Numbered from the stretch's first letter, positions 37,781-46,202 are shown. The stretch: 64,000 bases of DNA from Pseudomonadales bacterium (GCA_024234395.1 JACKOH010000001.1:1197001-1261000), one strand, 5' to 3'. The notes: generated by a model not told the origin, from the letters alone. Translations and numbers: made by a program.

Positions 37781-38398
37781 ATGTCTATGCAAAGTATTTT
37801 CACCTGCGGGTTCCTGATTGCCATGCAGTTTGCCATGGCACCAGCCTACGGGCAGGAATTGCCGCGCCCGCACCAGTTGGTGAGAGATTCGGCCGATCAG
37901 GTGCTGGAGCTCAGTCGCAGCATCAATGGGATCGACGACATCGATGACGCCGACGTTCAACGCCTGCTTGAACTGCTGGACCCGATAGTCGGATTCAGGC
38001 AGATCGCCAGGGCGGTTATCGGGGATCACAGTGACGAATTGAATGCCGAGCAGATACAACGCTTTACCAGCACATTCAGGAACGCCATGACCCGCTTTTA
38101 TCTGGAATCCCTGGTGACTTTCGATTTGCAATCAGTTGCCGTTATTCCGCCGGAAAATACTGATGAAACTGACGATCAGGCCAGGGTCAGAGTGGAAGCT
38201 GAAGACGGGGCCGGTAAACACTACGACCTGGATTACCTGCTCAGGGTCGATACAAACAACGATTGGCAGGTGCTAAATATGGTCATTGACGGAGTCAACC
38301 TGGGTGCCAGTTATCGCAGTCAGTTTGACAGCGCCATGGATACTTATAACGACGCCGACAAGGTCATCGCCAATTGGCGTAATGGCGGCGAAGGGTAA
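37781..38398 (+). CDS. MlaC/Ttg2D-like periplasmic protein
   Basis: 205 residues with a Sec signal (MSMQSIFTCGFLIAMQFAM, cleavage near AYG-Q). The domain resembles MlaC: LLELLDPIVGFRQIARAVIG, LNAEQIQRFTSTFRNAMTRFY and the C-terminal YLLRVDTNNDWQVLNMVIDGV. MlaC-family proteins carry phospholipid through the periplasm. ATG 37781 has GGGAG 7-8 nt upstream. A START-domain gene follows 30 bp later. Confidence 0.85.
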   Translation: MSMQSIFTCGFLIAMQFAMAPAYGQELPRPHQLVRDSADQVLELSRSINGIDDIDDADVQRLLELLDPIVGFRQIARAVIGDHSDELNAEQIQRFTSTFRNAMTRFYLESLVTFDLQSVAVIPPENTDETDDQARVRVEAEDGAGKHYDLDYLLRVDTNNDWQVLNMVIDGVNLGASYRSQFDSAMDTYNDADKVIANWRNGGEG

Positions 38399-38428
38399 GC
38401 GATAGCTTCCGGGGGAGACAACCAATCG

Positions 38429-39100
38429 ATGAGAATTCCAATGCTAATAGGACTGGGGATTGCTCTGGCTTCCGTTGGCACGTTCGGAACGAGCCAAGAG
38501 AACTGGAGGCTGCAACGGGATCAAGAGAATATCCGCATCTACACCAGGCCCAGCGCAGATTCACGTGTCACCTGGATCAGAACAGTGACCACTCTCGATG
38601 ATACCCCTATAAACGCTGCCGTTGCCTTGCTGCAGGACACGCCCGCGATGGAACAGTGGACAGCTCGCTGTGAGGATGCCTACGTGTATCGTAAATTGAA
38701 AGACGATACGACCCTGACATACACCCGGACCGACTTCCCGCTACTCTATGCGGACCGATGGATGCTTTCCCGATCCAGCTGGCGCAGGGGTACTGAAAGT
38801 GGTGAACTGGTTTTCACCAGTGAAGCGACCGACCGGGCGTTTGAACCGGAGCAGGATGGTGTTCGCATTACCGACAGCCGTATCGAATGGCACCTGATAC
38901 CATTGGACGATGGCGAACTTCAGGTCTCGTATACTGGCTATGCCGACCCAGGAATTGACCTGCCTCAGTGGCTGGTTGAAAACCTGGCTATCGATGCACC
39001 TTTTGAGTCCATGGTGAACTTCAGGGAAATGCTCAATGAGCCCGGGTACCGGGATTCAGAGTTGGACTTAACGATTCCCGGGCATTATGGGGAGAAGTAG
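38429..39100 (+). CDS. START-domain protein, exported
   Basis: 223 residues: an N-terminal signal (MRIPMLIGLGIALASVGTF) and then a START-like lipid-binding fold, with segments WRLQRDQENIRIYTRPSADS, TDFPLLYADRWML and YTGYADPGIDLPQWLVENLA typical of StAR-related proteins. It is the last gene of the transporter/MlaC/START set; together they look like an envelope lipid-trafficking module. Its end overlaps the convergent broken gene at 39085 by 16 bp. Confidence 0.82.
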   Translation: MRIPMLIGLGIALASVGTFGTSQENWRLQRDQENIRIYTRPSADSRVTWIRTVTTLDDTPINAAVALLQDTPAMEQWTARCEDAYVYRKLKDDTTLTYTRTDFPLLYADRWMLSRSSWRRGTESGELVFTSEATDRAFEPEQDGVRITDSRIEWHLIPLDDGELQVSYTGYADPGIDLPQWLVENLAIDAPFESMVNFREMLNEPGYRDSELDLTIPGHYGEK

Positions 39101-39814
39101 GAAATCCGGAATTCGAGATCAAACTGATCCTCGCCTGAATGCAACGCACTGAGCACTCCTATCACGCTGACATCGGTATCCGTCGACCTCATCCAGGTGC
39201 TACTGGCGCTGACATCGCCTTGCGCCGAGGAATCCAGTTTCCAGCCCTGTTGGCGCAACTGGCGGTTGAAGTGCTCGAGCAGTCTATCGATAGGCCAATC
39301 CACTTCGATGGTGGCTTCTGTCTGAGACTCGCTTCGCGCCATAGGCGATGGAAATGAGCGGAACCTGGGAGCTGGACAGGACACTAGCTTCCTCCGGCAA
39401 CTCCAGCTTGGGCATATACCGGTCGATTCCAACACCGGCACCAGGTCTGTTTTCCTGCGCCGCGTACTGAGCCCTCAGCTGTTCACATTGGCTGGCATTA
39501 AAACTGCCGGGGCCTGATGCTGTCAACGCGACCAACAGTCGATTCTGCCCGGGCATGGTATCGATGGTCATGTTGCCATAAGTCTCGTGGCACAACTGGT
39601 TTCCGGGGGGCGCGGGCATACGGTCGCGATACACAAAACCCTGCTCTCCGGTACCGGGCTGGTATGGAACGAGACTCGCATAGCCACTTTCCATCAGGCT
39701 CTCCGTCAACAGGGATCGCGCGTTGTCCGGGCTGAGCCGGGTTTGCAGAATCACACGTCTGCCGCCAGATACGAACGCGCTGGCCATCACTTCGAACTGA
39801 CCAGGGAGTTCCAC
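39085..39814 (-). pseudogene. Frameshifted gene of unknown function
   Basis: Two overlapping minus frames carry one protein. The first (39814 down to about 39340) ends sensibly in SSSQVPLISIA; the second resumes with ARSESQTEATIEVDWPIDRL and continues to 39085. The whole span is 730 bp, one base more than 243 codons, so a one-base insertion near 39335-39345 explains it. A GTG at 39814 with AAGGA upstream is the likely start. It could be a sequencing error. No family recognised; no signal peptide visible. Confidence 0.6.
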
Positions 39815-40003
39815 TGGCGGGAATCCTTACATGATCCAGGGGTAGACAGTAGCCGAGCCGGATCTTGGATCACCAAACAGTAAACGGGCAATATCGATGG
39901 AAAGGCAGGCACGGACTCGCTCTTTATTCACTGACACTGTTAACAATAGGCGCACCTTGGCGAATCACCGTCGACTTTATATTAGTACTCTTCCAAATGA
40001 AAT

Positions 40004-40022
40004 GTATATGATAGTAATATAC
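40004..40022 (+). promoter_or_regulatory. Candidate BrnA operator over the brnT promoter
   Basis: Inverted repeat GTATAT-7-ATATAC ends 4 bp before the brnT ATG and covers a TATGAT that could be the -10. BrnA-type antitoxins repress their own operon through such palindromes, so this is the likely operator. Binding is inferred. Confidence 0.5.
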
Positions 40023-40026
40023 TTTT

Positions 40027-40326
40027 ATGTTTGATTGGCGACAAGTTTCAGGCTTCGACTGGGATGGAGGCAACTTCAGAAAAAGTGATATTAAACATGG
40101 AGTTAGTAATGTAGAAGCGGAGCAGATCTTTTTTAATCGGCCATTGCTTATAGTTACGGATACTAAACAAAGTCAAAAAGAGCCGCGATGTCACGCACTA
40201 GGTAAAACAGATTCAGATCGATTGCTTCATATTTCATTCACATTACGTGCAAAAGGTACTTTGATAAGAATTATTTCTGCACGAGATATGCACCGTAAAG
40301 AGAGGGTTTGTTATGACAAAGCCTAA
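40027..40326 (+). CDS. brnT: BrnT-like type II toxin
   Basis: 99 residues of the BrnT ribonuclease-fold toxin family: FDWDGGNFRKSDIKHGVSN at the start, then EAEQIFFNRPLLIVTD, RLLHISFTLRAKGTLIR and the closing IISARDMHRKERVCYD. The latter motif (ISAR...R.E...Y) is the family end. There is no clear Shine-Dalgarno and the leader is very short. The next gene starts inside its last codons. Low GC relative to the neighbouring core genes suggests acquisition. Confidence 0.88.
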   Translation: MFDWRQVSGFDWDGGNFRKSDIKHGVSNVEAEQIFFNRPLLIVTDTKQSQKEPRCHALGKTDSDRLLHISFTLRAKGTLIRIISARDMHRKERVCYDKA

Positions 40327-40585
40327 GAAAGCCATACAAAAATTTAAATCAGAAGCTGAAGAAAGAAGTTTCTGGGAAAGCCATGACTCCACAGAATACG
40401 TTGACTGGGATAAGGCTAATCCAGTATCACTTCCAAATTTAAAGCCATCTACCAAAACCATCTCTCTCCGTTTGTCTGAATCTCTACTGGAGCGCATCAA
40501 GATCGAAGCGAACAAAAGAGATATGCCCTATCAATCTCTAATCAAAGCATGGCTAGCCGAAGACGTTGATCGCCATCATTCTTGA
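40313..40585 (+). CDS. brnA: BrnA-like antitoxin (CopG/RHH type)
   Basis: 90 residues. N-terminal acidic/basic toxin-binding part with EERSFWESHDSTEYVDWDKA, and C-terminal ribbon-helix-helix TISLRLSESLLERIKIEANK. Overlaps brnT by 14 bp and is preceded by AGAGAGGG, so translation is coupled. It should neutralise BrnT and repress the operon by binding the palindrome at 40004-40022. Confidence 0.88.
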   Translation: MTKPKKAIQKFKSEAEERSFWESHDSTEYVDWDKANPVSLPNLKPSTKTISLRLSESLLERIKIEANKRDMPYQSLIKAWLAEDVDRHHS

Positions 40586-40621
40586 TAGTTGCCACGTCGT
40601 AGCATTAACACCGTGGTAATA

Positions 40622-40641
40622 GGCTCGGCGCCCGCCGAGCC
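40622..40641 (+). terminator. Hairpin after brnTA
   Basis: GGCTCGGCG and CGCCGAGCC form a perfect 9-bp stem with a CC loop, 36 bp past the brnA stop. It is followed by CTTATG and not by a T-run, so termination is uncertain. The surrounding sequence (TTAACACC before, CTTATGCTG after) recalls a degenerate attC stem. Confidence 0.4.
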
Positions 40642-40782
40642 CTTATGCTGTAAGAGCTAAAAAGCCGTCACACGGAATGATTGCGGCTTAGTGTGTATAT
40701 GGGTCGCGTGTTCAGAAGGTCATGTGCGCAAAACCGGCACTTTTTTCTAACGCAATTTTTTCGGTTGCCAGGTTCATTTCTA

Positions 40783-42273
40783 TTACGCGCTGGCAGTTAC
40801 CAATTCCGGTCGGCGTCGCAAATGGTCCACCAAGCCCTCGTAGGCCAGGCCGAATTCCAGTACTCGTTTGTCATCGCCATATTTTCCCATGATCTGCATC
40901 CCCATGGGGCGGTCGCCTGAATCAAATCCGACCGGAACATTAATCACTGGCACTCCCCCCATGCTGCCAGGAATGACGATCTCCATCCAGCGGTGATATG
41001 TATCCATCCTGCGGTCACCGATAAACCGGGGCCAGGGGATATCCTTGGAATAAGGGAATACCTGGGCGGAGGGAATCGCCAGGAAATCATATTGTGCAAA
41101 TAACCGGTCAAGTTCCTTCATCCATTCCGCCCGGATCAGGTTTGCGCGATTGACATCCTCCTCGGTAAGAGCCAGCAGCTGTTCGATTTCGTAGATCAAC
41201 TCCGGTTTGAGCTGCGACCTTGTTTCCGGATCGTCATAGTACTGTCGTAACCCCGTTCGTCCGGAGTGACGCAGCGTGGTCCAGCTTTCCCATAAATCGG
41301 TCAGGCTGAAGCGCGGCATAACCGGCTCCACGCTTGCTCCGGTATTCTGCAGGGTACGCAGTTCTCTTTCACAAAGGGGAAGAATACCGGATTCCACGGC
41401 CAGATAGCCTTCAAGATTACCAAGCCAGCCAATACGCAGTCCGTCGAGATTCAGCGGCTTGAATTCTCCCCCGATCGGACTTGGTGCCATGGTCTGCAAC
41501 AGCTGAATCGTATCGGCGGTGTTTCTGCCCATCGGGCCACTGGTGGAAAGTGGCATGGTCTGGGGCTTAGTGTCGCGCATCAGGTCGGCCGAAGGTCGGA
41601 AGCCGATTACGTTATTGAAAGCACCGGGGTTTCTTAACGAGCCCATCATGTCACTGCCATCGGCAACCGGCAGCATATGCGTTCCAAGCCCGGAGGCGGC
41701 ACCGCCACTGCTACCACCCGCCGTCAGGTTGGGATTCCAGGCACTGGCAGTTGGTCCAAATACCGGATTGTAAGTCTGTGATCCCAGACCGAATTCGGGT
41801 GAGTTGGTCTTGCCGATAAATATTGCGCCAGAATTGCGCAGACGGGATACGAAACTGGCATCACTTTCGGCGATCCGGTCGGCAAACAAAGGTGAGCCGC
41901 TGGTATAAAGCAAGCCGGTCACCGGAGTCAGATCTTTAACTGCATGCGGTAGTCCGTGCATCCAGCCACGAACCCGCCCTTCTGCCAGTTCCCTATCTGC
42001 CAGCCTGGCCTGATCAATCAGCTGATCATCCTCCACCAGGCCGACAATCGCATTGTAAACAGGATTAACGCGATGGATATGCTGAAGGTAGGCCTGCATC
42101 GCTTCAACGCAACTTACCTGTTTACGGGCAATCGCTGTAGATAGCTCCAGTGCGCTGAAGTCGACCAGATCGGCTGGCATGGCCGCCGCCAACAGTTTTG
42201 CCCCTGGAACCAGTGGTAACAGGCAAGAGGACCCCACAACGGAGGTGTCACGCAGAAATTTTCTTCTATCCAT
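40783..42273 (-). CDS. Amidase signature family protein with Tat signal
   Basis: 496 residues. The N-terminus MDRRKFLRDTSVVGSSC is a twin-arginine signal, so it is exported folded. Amidase signature triad regions: Lys in HAVKDLTPVTG, and the GGSSGGAASGLGTHMLPVADGSDM serine region. Closest in plan to 6-aminohexanoate-cyclic-dimer hydrolase-like and other periplasmic amidases. Substrate unknown. I chose the ATG at 42271-42273; the longer frame to 42321 lacks the Tat start context. It stands alone, between brnTA and the small-gene region. Confidence 0.9.
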   Translation of the reverse strand: MDRRKFLRDTSVVGSSCLLPLVPGAKLLAAAMPADLVDFSALELSTAIARKQVSCVEAMQAYLQHIHRVNPVYNAIVGLVEDDQLIDQARLADRELAEGRVRGWMHGLPHAVKDLTPVTGLLYTSGSPLFADRIAESDASFVSRLRNSGAIFIGKTNSPEFGLGSQTYNPVFGPTASAWNPNLTAGGSSGGAASGLGTHMLPVADGSDMMGSLRNPGAFNNVIGFRPSADLMRDTKPQTMPLSTSGPMGRNTADTIQLLQTMAPSPIGGEFKPLNLDGLRIGWLGNLEGYLAVESGILPLCERELRTLQNTGASVEPVMPRFSLTDLWESWTTLRHSGRTGLRQYYDDPETRSQLKPELIYEIEQLLALTEEDVNRANLIRAEWMKELDRLFAQYDFLAIPSAQVFPYSKDIPWPRFIGDRRMDTYHRWMEIVIPGSMGGVPVINVPVGFDSGDRPMGMQIMGKYGDDKRVLEFGLAYEGLVDHLRRRPELVTASA

Positions 42274-42288
42274 CGCAGTACCCCCAGT

Positions 42289-42498
42289 TTGTGCGAATTG
42301 CATGACCTGCTTGTACTGCAAGCCCGTTCAAATCTTTATTTTGCTCTTGAGGCTTTAGAAACGCTTTTTCCCCGAGAGGACTTAAACACTTTGATAACTC
42401 GAATGCGAGACTCTTCAGAACCAATCAGTGTCGATGTTCACGGTTACTTCTTCGATAATATGTGGTTCTACCCTTTCGAAATTGGAGTGCAGAACTGA
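42289..42498 (+). CDS. Short ORF, possible gene fragment
   Basis: 69 codons divergent from the amidase. The C-terminal half (ETLFPREDLNTLITRMRD, then VDVHGYFFDNMWFY) reads like real protein, but the first 15 codons lie in the amidase leader region and I see no ribosome-binding site. It may be the remnant of a larger gene. I do not recognise it. Confidence 0.3.
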   Translation: MCELHDLLVLQARSNLYFALEALETLFPREDLNTLITRMRDSSEPISVDVHGYFFDNMWFYPFEIGVQN

Positions 42499-42556
42499 TT
42501 GTACACTGGCTATTTCGGGAGTAATAAAGATTACCGGAAATCAAATAACAAATTTC

Positions 42557-42880
42557 TTATGATGCCTGTACTTCTTCGTTCGCATGAATTTTTTCTGTAA
42601 CTATTACGTAGTGTAAGGCACGCAAAACTGGAGCTGCCAGGATGAAGGCTCCCAAATCCAGATTTCTCGCATAGTATGACGACAGAAATATTACTATTGT
42701 CAGTGTTTTTCCAATGAATGTGAAAAGTAATTGAATTTTTCTTTGTAGCTGGATCTGCTTGGTAAGCAGTTCCATAAGCATGCTTGTCACTCCCATCAGC
42801 CCCAAGGTTGCAAGAATCAGCAGGAGCAAGAAGAGTAAGAAACCATAAACTTCCAAATATAACGGTGAAATTGGGACCAT
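42557..42880 (-). CDS. Small hydrophobic protein
   Basis: 107 residues with two long hydrophobic segments in the first half (YGFLLFLLLLILATLGLMGV) and another about residues 50-90, with a basic stretch KQIQLQRKIQ between. Probably an inner-membrane protein. No family recognised. A small ORF of about 35 codons ends 4 bp upstream on the same strand, so the two may be coupled. AT-rich compared with the core. Confidence 0.6.
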   Translation of the reverse strand: MVPISPLYLEVYGFLLFLLLLILATLGLMGVTSMLMELLTKQIQLQRKIQLLFTFIGKTLTIVIFLSSYYARNLDLGAFILAAPVLRALHYVIVTEKIHANEEVQAS

Positions 42881-42883
42881 AAA

Positions 42884-42991
42884 CTATCCCAGAGCGTAAA
42901 CAACCAGCAATGAGCCATAACACAGAGCATACTCGCTGATCAGCAGAAGCTTTTTTAAATTATTGACGTCGAGCTTAATCATTACATCCAT
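42884..42991 (-). CDS. Possible small membrane peptide upstream of 42557-42880
   Basis: 35 codons from ATG 42991 (or 32 from ATG 42982), ending in TAG at 42884-42886, 3 bp before the next start. The product, MDVMIKLDVNNLKKLLLISE and on to VVYALG, has one hydrophobic helix. No clear ribosome-binding site; supported only by the tight spacing and its coding-like composition. Confidence 0.3.
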   Translation of the reverse strand: MDVMIKLDVNNLKKLLLISEYALCYGSLLVVYALG

Positions 42992-43619
42992 TCGTTTTGA
43001 ACGTTTGAAATTCGCAGGGATCCAACTTGCCGGTGCATCTGCGATTCAATAATAATTCGCGCAGCGGTGTAAAGACTAATTGGACTTGGTAGATATTTGA
43101 GAAGTTAGGATTCTCAACTGGGAGACTGTAGCTGTTGTATCAGCCAATGAAAGTTACGAACAGCAAATTTGAAATCGCTTCAGATCTATAAGGCTGATGC
43201 ACGTTTGGAGCCTGGTTTGAGATGGAATATTGGTGGGTAGGTACTTTTTGACTGAGGGCCAACAGGCCCTGCGGTAATTGGCGGTGAGGGAGACAGCCGA
43301 ACACATATCTTAACTTACTGATATATATAGATTATGAAAAATTCTATCAGTTCCGATGTTACTTGGGGTGTTACTAAAGTATTAAGTCACACCCGTTATG
43401 ATCCACAAATTCATATTGAACGAACTGGAGCTACCCCCTCTTCCATTAGGTGTAATAGTATCATTACGAAGGGAATCTGATCTGACAAACAGTGTCAGAA
43501 TCCAAAACGGACGTAGCCGATGCGCGATCCTACGACAGCTATTAAACCCGAAGCGGAAGTTCGATAATTTTGAGACTACTTCTGCTCACGGCTTCATAGC
43601 GGACTTAGCTTTTCATAAT
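42992..43619. other. Gene-poor stretch
   Basis: No convincing gene. It holds a GGGCC-AACA-GGCCC hairpin (43256-43269), the 15-bp att-like repeat (43278-43292), and a 48-codon plus-strand ORF at 43334-43480 without a ribosome-binding site. An 81-codon plus ORF at 43398-43643 overlaps it and is not believable. AT-rich overall. Confidence 0.5.
43278..43292 (+). repeat. att-like repeat matching tRNA-Ser 3' end, left copy
   Basis: TTGGCGGTGAGGGAG, identical to 56303-56317 next to the integrase genes. The reverse complement ends CTCACCGCCA, the 3' end of tRNA-Ser, a frequent integrase target. No complete tRNA is present here, so this would be a displaced attachment-site copy. Confidence 0.5.
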
Positions 43620-43639
43620 GGTCGCGCCTTGGCGCGACC
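43620..43639 (-). terminator. Hairpin immediately after the 43640-43990 gene
   Basis: GGTCGCGCC and GGCGCGACC form a perfect 9-bp stem with a two-base loop directly at the stop codon, followed on the minus strand by ATTATG. No T-run. It is built like the hairpin after brnTA, so it may be a terminator or the stem of a degenerate attC. Confidence 0.4.
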
Positions 43640-43990
43640 CTAATTGATTTGATTAAATTTGCCTCTAGTATTGACGGATCGGCCGCAATGGATGCAACGA
43701 ACTCGCCCAGAGAACCATTTCAGTACGGTTTTCTGCCAACTGCCATCAGAGTCAGGATGGGGTTGATCAAATCCTTGTACAGTAATACACCTATTGCAAT
43801 TTGGGCAACGCACAAAATAGCTTAAGATTGCATGTGCTACGGAAAAAAAAATAAATACTCCAAACAAGTAAAAAAACGCGCGTTCATTGTCATGGAGATC
43901 AAGGAACGCTGCAAAAAGCGTAAAAAGTGATGCTGCAAGAGTCAGCCAGGCCAGATAGACCAATATGGCATTTAGTTTTCCGAACTTCAT
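43640..43990 (-). CDS. Membrane protein with zinc-ribbon-like tail
   Basis: 116 residues. Two membrane helices (LNAILVYLAWLTLAASLFTL and FYLFGVFIFFSVAHAILSYF) are followed by a cytoplasmic part with CPNCNRC and, 40 residues later, CIHCGR: two CxxC knuckles that could bind zinc. I do not recognise the family. It is one of several small minus-strand genes each followed by a hairpin, which fits a cassette array. Confidence 0.6.
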   Translation of the reverse strand: MKFGKLNAILVYLAWLTLAASLFTLFAAFLDLHDNERAFFYLFGVFIFFSVAHAILSYFVRCPNCNRCITVQGFDQPHPDSDGSWQKTVLKWFSGRVRCIHCGRSVNTRGKFNQIN

Positions 43991-44068
43991 GTTTGCAGTT
44001 TGTTAGATGTGCACAATGACCATTAATAATGGACAATCTGCATAGCAGTTTGTCCCCGATTGACTAAA

Positions 44069-44440
44069 TTATGTATTCTCATCATTGAACTCTTTTAACT
44101 TATCTACAGTGTTTAACTTAGCAAACCAAGCCAAGAATATGTGGTACCAGATCATGAGCAAACCCCATAGCGCAATTGAACTAATCGAAGAAAGAGTTGT
44201 GGTTGAGCCTTGAGTAAATAGATCTGCAAGATAAATGCTGCCAAACAGTATTACCGGCAATGCAGTTCCAAGAGAGTAACAGATAATAAATGAAGCTCGA
44301 GGGTTGCGACCGCCCCGCAATGCGAACGAATACAATTTATCGCAATATGGTTTTGATACATAGGAGCCAAGTAGGGCGACAACAAGGAATGCGATGACGA
44401 TCTGCACATCAATTGTTTCCCATAGGGTGCCAGTGTTCAT
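44069..44440 (-). CDS. Small integral membrane protein
   Basis: 123 residues from ATG 44440 (MNTGTLWETIDVQIVIAFLV); a GTG three codons upstream is possible. Three hydrophobic segments, including FIICYSLGTALPVILFGSIYL and ALWGLLMIWYHIFLAWFAKL. Function unknown. It begins about 27 bp after the attC site at 44467-44530 in minus orientation, the normal position for a cassette gene. Confidence 0.6.
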   Translation of the reverse strand: MNTGTLWETIDVQIVIAFLVVALLGSYVSKPYCDKLYSFALRGGRNPRASFIICYSLGTALPVILFGSIYLADLFTQGSTTTLSSISSIALWGLLMIWYHIFLAWFAKLNTVDKLKEFNDENT

Positions 44441-44466
44441 TAGTTGCACATGAGTTGGCTGATATA

Positions 44467-44530
44467 CATAACGCCTTGGTTAAGGGGCGTGGCGCATAGT
44501 GCCACGTCCCGTTTTGAGCTTATTGTTAGC
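44467..44530 (-). repeat. Integron attC site
   Basis: Read on minus: GCTAACAATAAGCTC as the R''/L'' side, a stem GGGACGTGGC / GCCACGCCCC with an unpaired loop between, and AACCAAGGCGTTATG as the L'/R' side. TAACAA...GCGTTA at the ends, near-palindromic arms and extra-helical mismatches are the attC hallmarks, close to Vibrio-type repeats. It lies between two minus-strand genes in the expected order. Confidence 0.6.
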
Positions 44531-44539
44531 TTTGGCTTT

Positions 44540-45010
44540 TTATAGAATTTTGAAATCCGATATCACTACAGAGTAATCGTCATCAAAAGTCCCACTTTGA
44601 GGGTCAATCTCAATCAAAATCGGAAAACCATAACGGGTATCGTACTCCACAGTTACGTTATCTTTGTTTCGCATTCCTTCAAACGCCATGTTAAAAACAT
44701 CGTCGATAGAAATTGGGTCTTCGGGCATTGAAAATACTTGATAGTAAACCTCTTCCATGTCTGGAAGAGGGTAAACAAATATGTTGCCTCTCGACTCAAC
44801 AACTGTATATGGGAATTGATTGTCACAAAAGCAGAACTCCTCAACAACAAAACTATAATTATCCGGTTGTTGCGATTTCCATAAAACGTCCATTTCCCTA
44901 AGTTTTGGTAATTCTGGATGCTCAGCGTACATTGCATTAATGCCTAGAAACATTAGCAATAGCACGGTACAAACACCTATCGTAAGGTTTGTAATAACAT
45001 GTCTAAGCAT
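44540..45010 (-). CDS. DUF6174-like exported protein
   Basis: 156 residues from ATG 45010: a signal or anchor (LTIGVCTVLLLMFLGINAMY), then WKSQQPDNYSFVVEEFCFCD and YTVVESRGNIFVYPLPD, and the ending VEYDTRYGFPILIEIDPQSG. The NYSF...CFC and later YGFP.I pattern is that of DUF6174 proteins, which are common in integron cassettes and islands. The attC site begins 10 bp after its stop. Role unknown. Confidence 0.65.
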   Translation of the reverse strand: MLRHVITNLTIGVCTVLLLMFLGINAMYAEHPELPKLREMDVLWKSQQPDNYSFVVEEFCFCDNQFPYTVVESRGNIFVYPLPDMEEVYYQVFSMPEDPISIDDVFNMAFEGMRNKDNVTVEYDTRYGFPILIEIDPQSGTFDDDYSVVISDFKIL

Positions 45011-45036
45011 CAGAACTATCCGGTGTCTCTGAAAAG

Positions 45037-45085
45037 CTAACATTTTATTAAAGAGGGGAACTCACTTTTCCCTTACCAGCGTTAG
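45037..45085. repeat. Possible degenerate attC site
   Basis: CTAACATTTTATTAAAGAGGG, trimmed here at 21 to its first part CTAACATTTTATTAAAG, pairs loosely with TTTTCCCTTACCAGC-GTTAG across CTCAC. Ends TAAC...GTTAG and a 7-bp GGGGAA/TTCCC-type stem fit a short attC, but orientation is ambiguous. Confidence 0.3.
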
Positions 45086-45352
45086 TAGTCCTCATATTTT
45101 ACTATCTGCAAGCAGTATCCCACTGAAATAAAAAGATTTCTACTGTATCCATCTGAAATAGCGAGACTGGGGGTCGAGAATCTAACGACTGCTACGGGTT
45201 TATATTTGCTGCCGGTCTCCGGGCCACCCTTAAACGTCGGCTTTGATGATAGCGGAAGTTCCCTTAGGCTGCCTCTATTACCGAAAACGGCTTCATAGCG
45301 GTCGTCGCCATTTAGAATAACTGGCTTCTAACTGTTCAGTCATGTATGTAGT

Positions 45353-45736
45353 TTACTCGAAGGCAAATACGACATTGTTCCTTTCACTACCTTCAATGAA
45401 ACCTAAGATACTTGCCCTACTAGTGCGCGAAAATTCGCCAGTGAAGTCTTCTTTTCCATCCCAGTAGGCTGCGTCAACATAAATAGTTGCTTCTCCTTGC
45501 CCTTTTCTACAGAAAACATACAAATCATATGAACCTGGGCCAGATTGAGAAATAAACCCATTTACATCAGAGATAGAATTTGGACTGCAGTCGTTATTTA
45601 TCCAACTTTGCACCTCAGTCCAGTTATGAAAATGCCTACTTAGAACATTTCGAATTTCATAATTAGAGTCATTTCCCGGATGGGCTAGTAAAGAAAGTGG
45701 TACTAGTGAAAGAGAAATTATCGATATTAGTTTCAT
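45353..45736 (-). CDS. Small exported protein of unknown function
   Basis: 127 residues from ATG 45736 (MKLISIISLSLVPLSLLAHP), a Sec signal with cleavage near LAH. Two Cys (NNDCSPN and YVFCRKG) could form a disulfide in the periplasm. The longer frame to 45763 is unneeded. No family recognised. The 45086-45352 gap upstream of the previous gene holds repeats of CGGCTTCATAGCGG-type sequence and no gene; 45737-46018 holds nothing clear. Confidence 0.6.
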   Translation of the reverse strand: MKLISIISLSLVPLSLLAHPGNDSNYEIRNVLSRHFHNWTEVQSWINNDCSPNSISDVNGFISQSGPGSYDLYVFCRKGQGEATIYVDAAYWDGKEDFTGEFSRTSRASILGFIEGSERNNVVFAFE

Positions 45737-46202
45737 ATTCAATCCTTTTTTATCTACTTTCATGGAGTGATACTATTTTGAGCATTCGTATACAAATCTC
45801 TGCTTATCTCGATAATACAACAGTTCAAGGTATCTGCTTATGGCAAACAATTGTCCCACTAATACAGTGGCATGCACAATAGTAAGGAACACTCTGATTC
45901 GATTGTCTGCTTTGGGTTTATTTAGGCGACCTAGCCGCTATGTCGGCTTTGCGGCGATTTTGGCTCTAGTTTCTACCAACTCAAACTTTCACGAACGCCA
46001 CCGATAATTCAAATATCTTTAGTGTTTTGAAGGCGGTTTCTCATGTGTCAACAGATGTGCTTCATCCATGATGCTTTGAAGGATTTCAGTAAGCTCATCG
46101 CCCTCTGTAGAAGCAACTAGCATTTCCTTTGGAATGAACCCTGATATAGTGCGCAAGGCTGCGAAAACGTTCTTCTCCATTTCGTTGGCGATCAATTCTG
46201 AC

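Noticed and set aside
43398..43643. 81-codon plus ORF
   Set aside because: No ribosome-binding site; overlaps the 43334 short ORF and the hairpin at 43620, and its product does not look like a folded protein.
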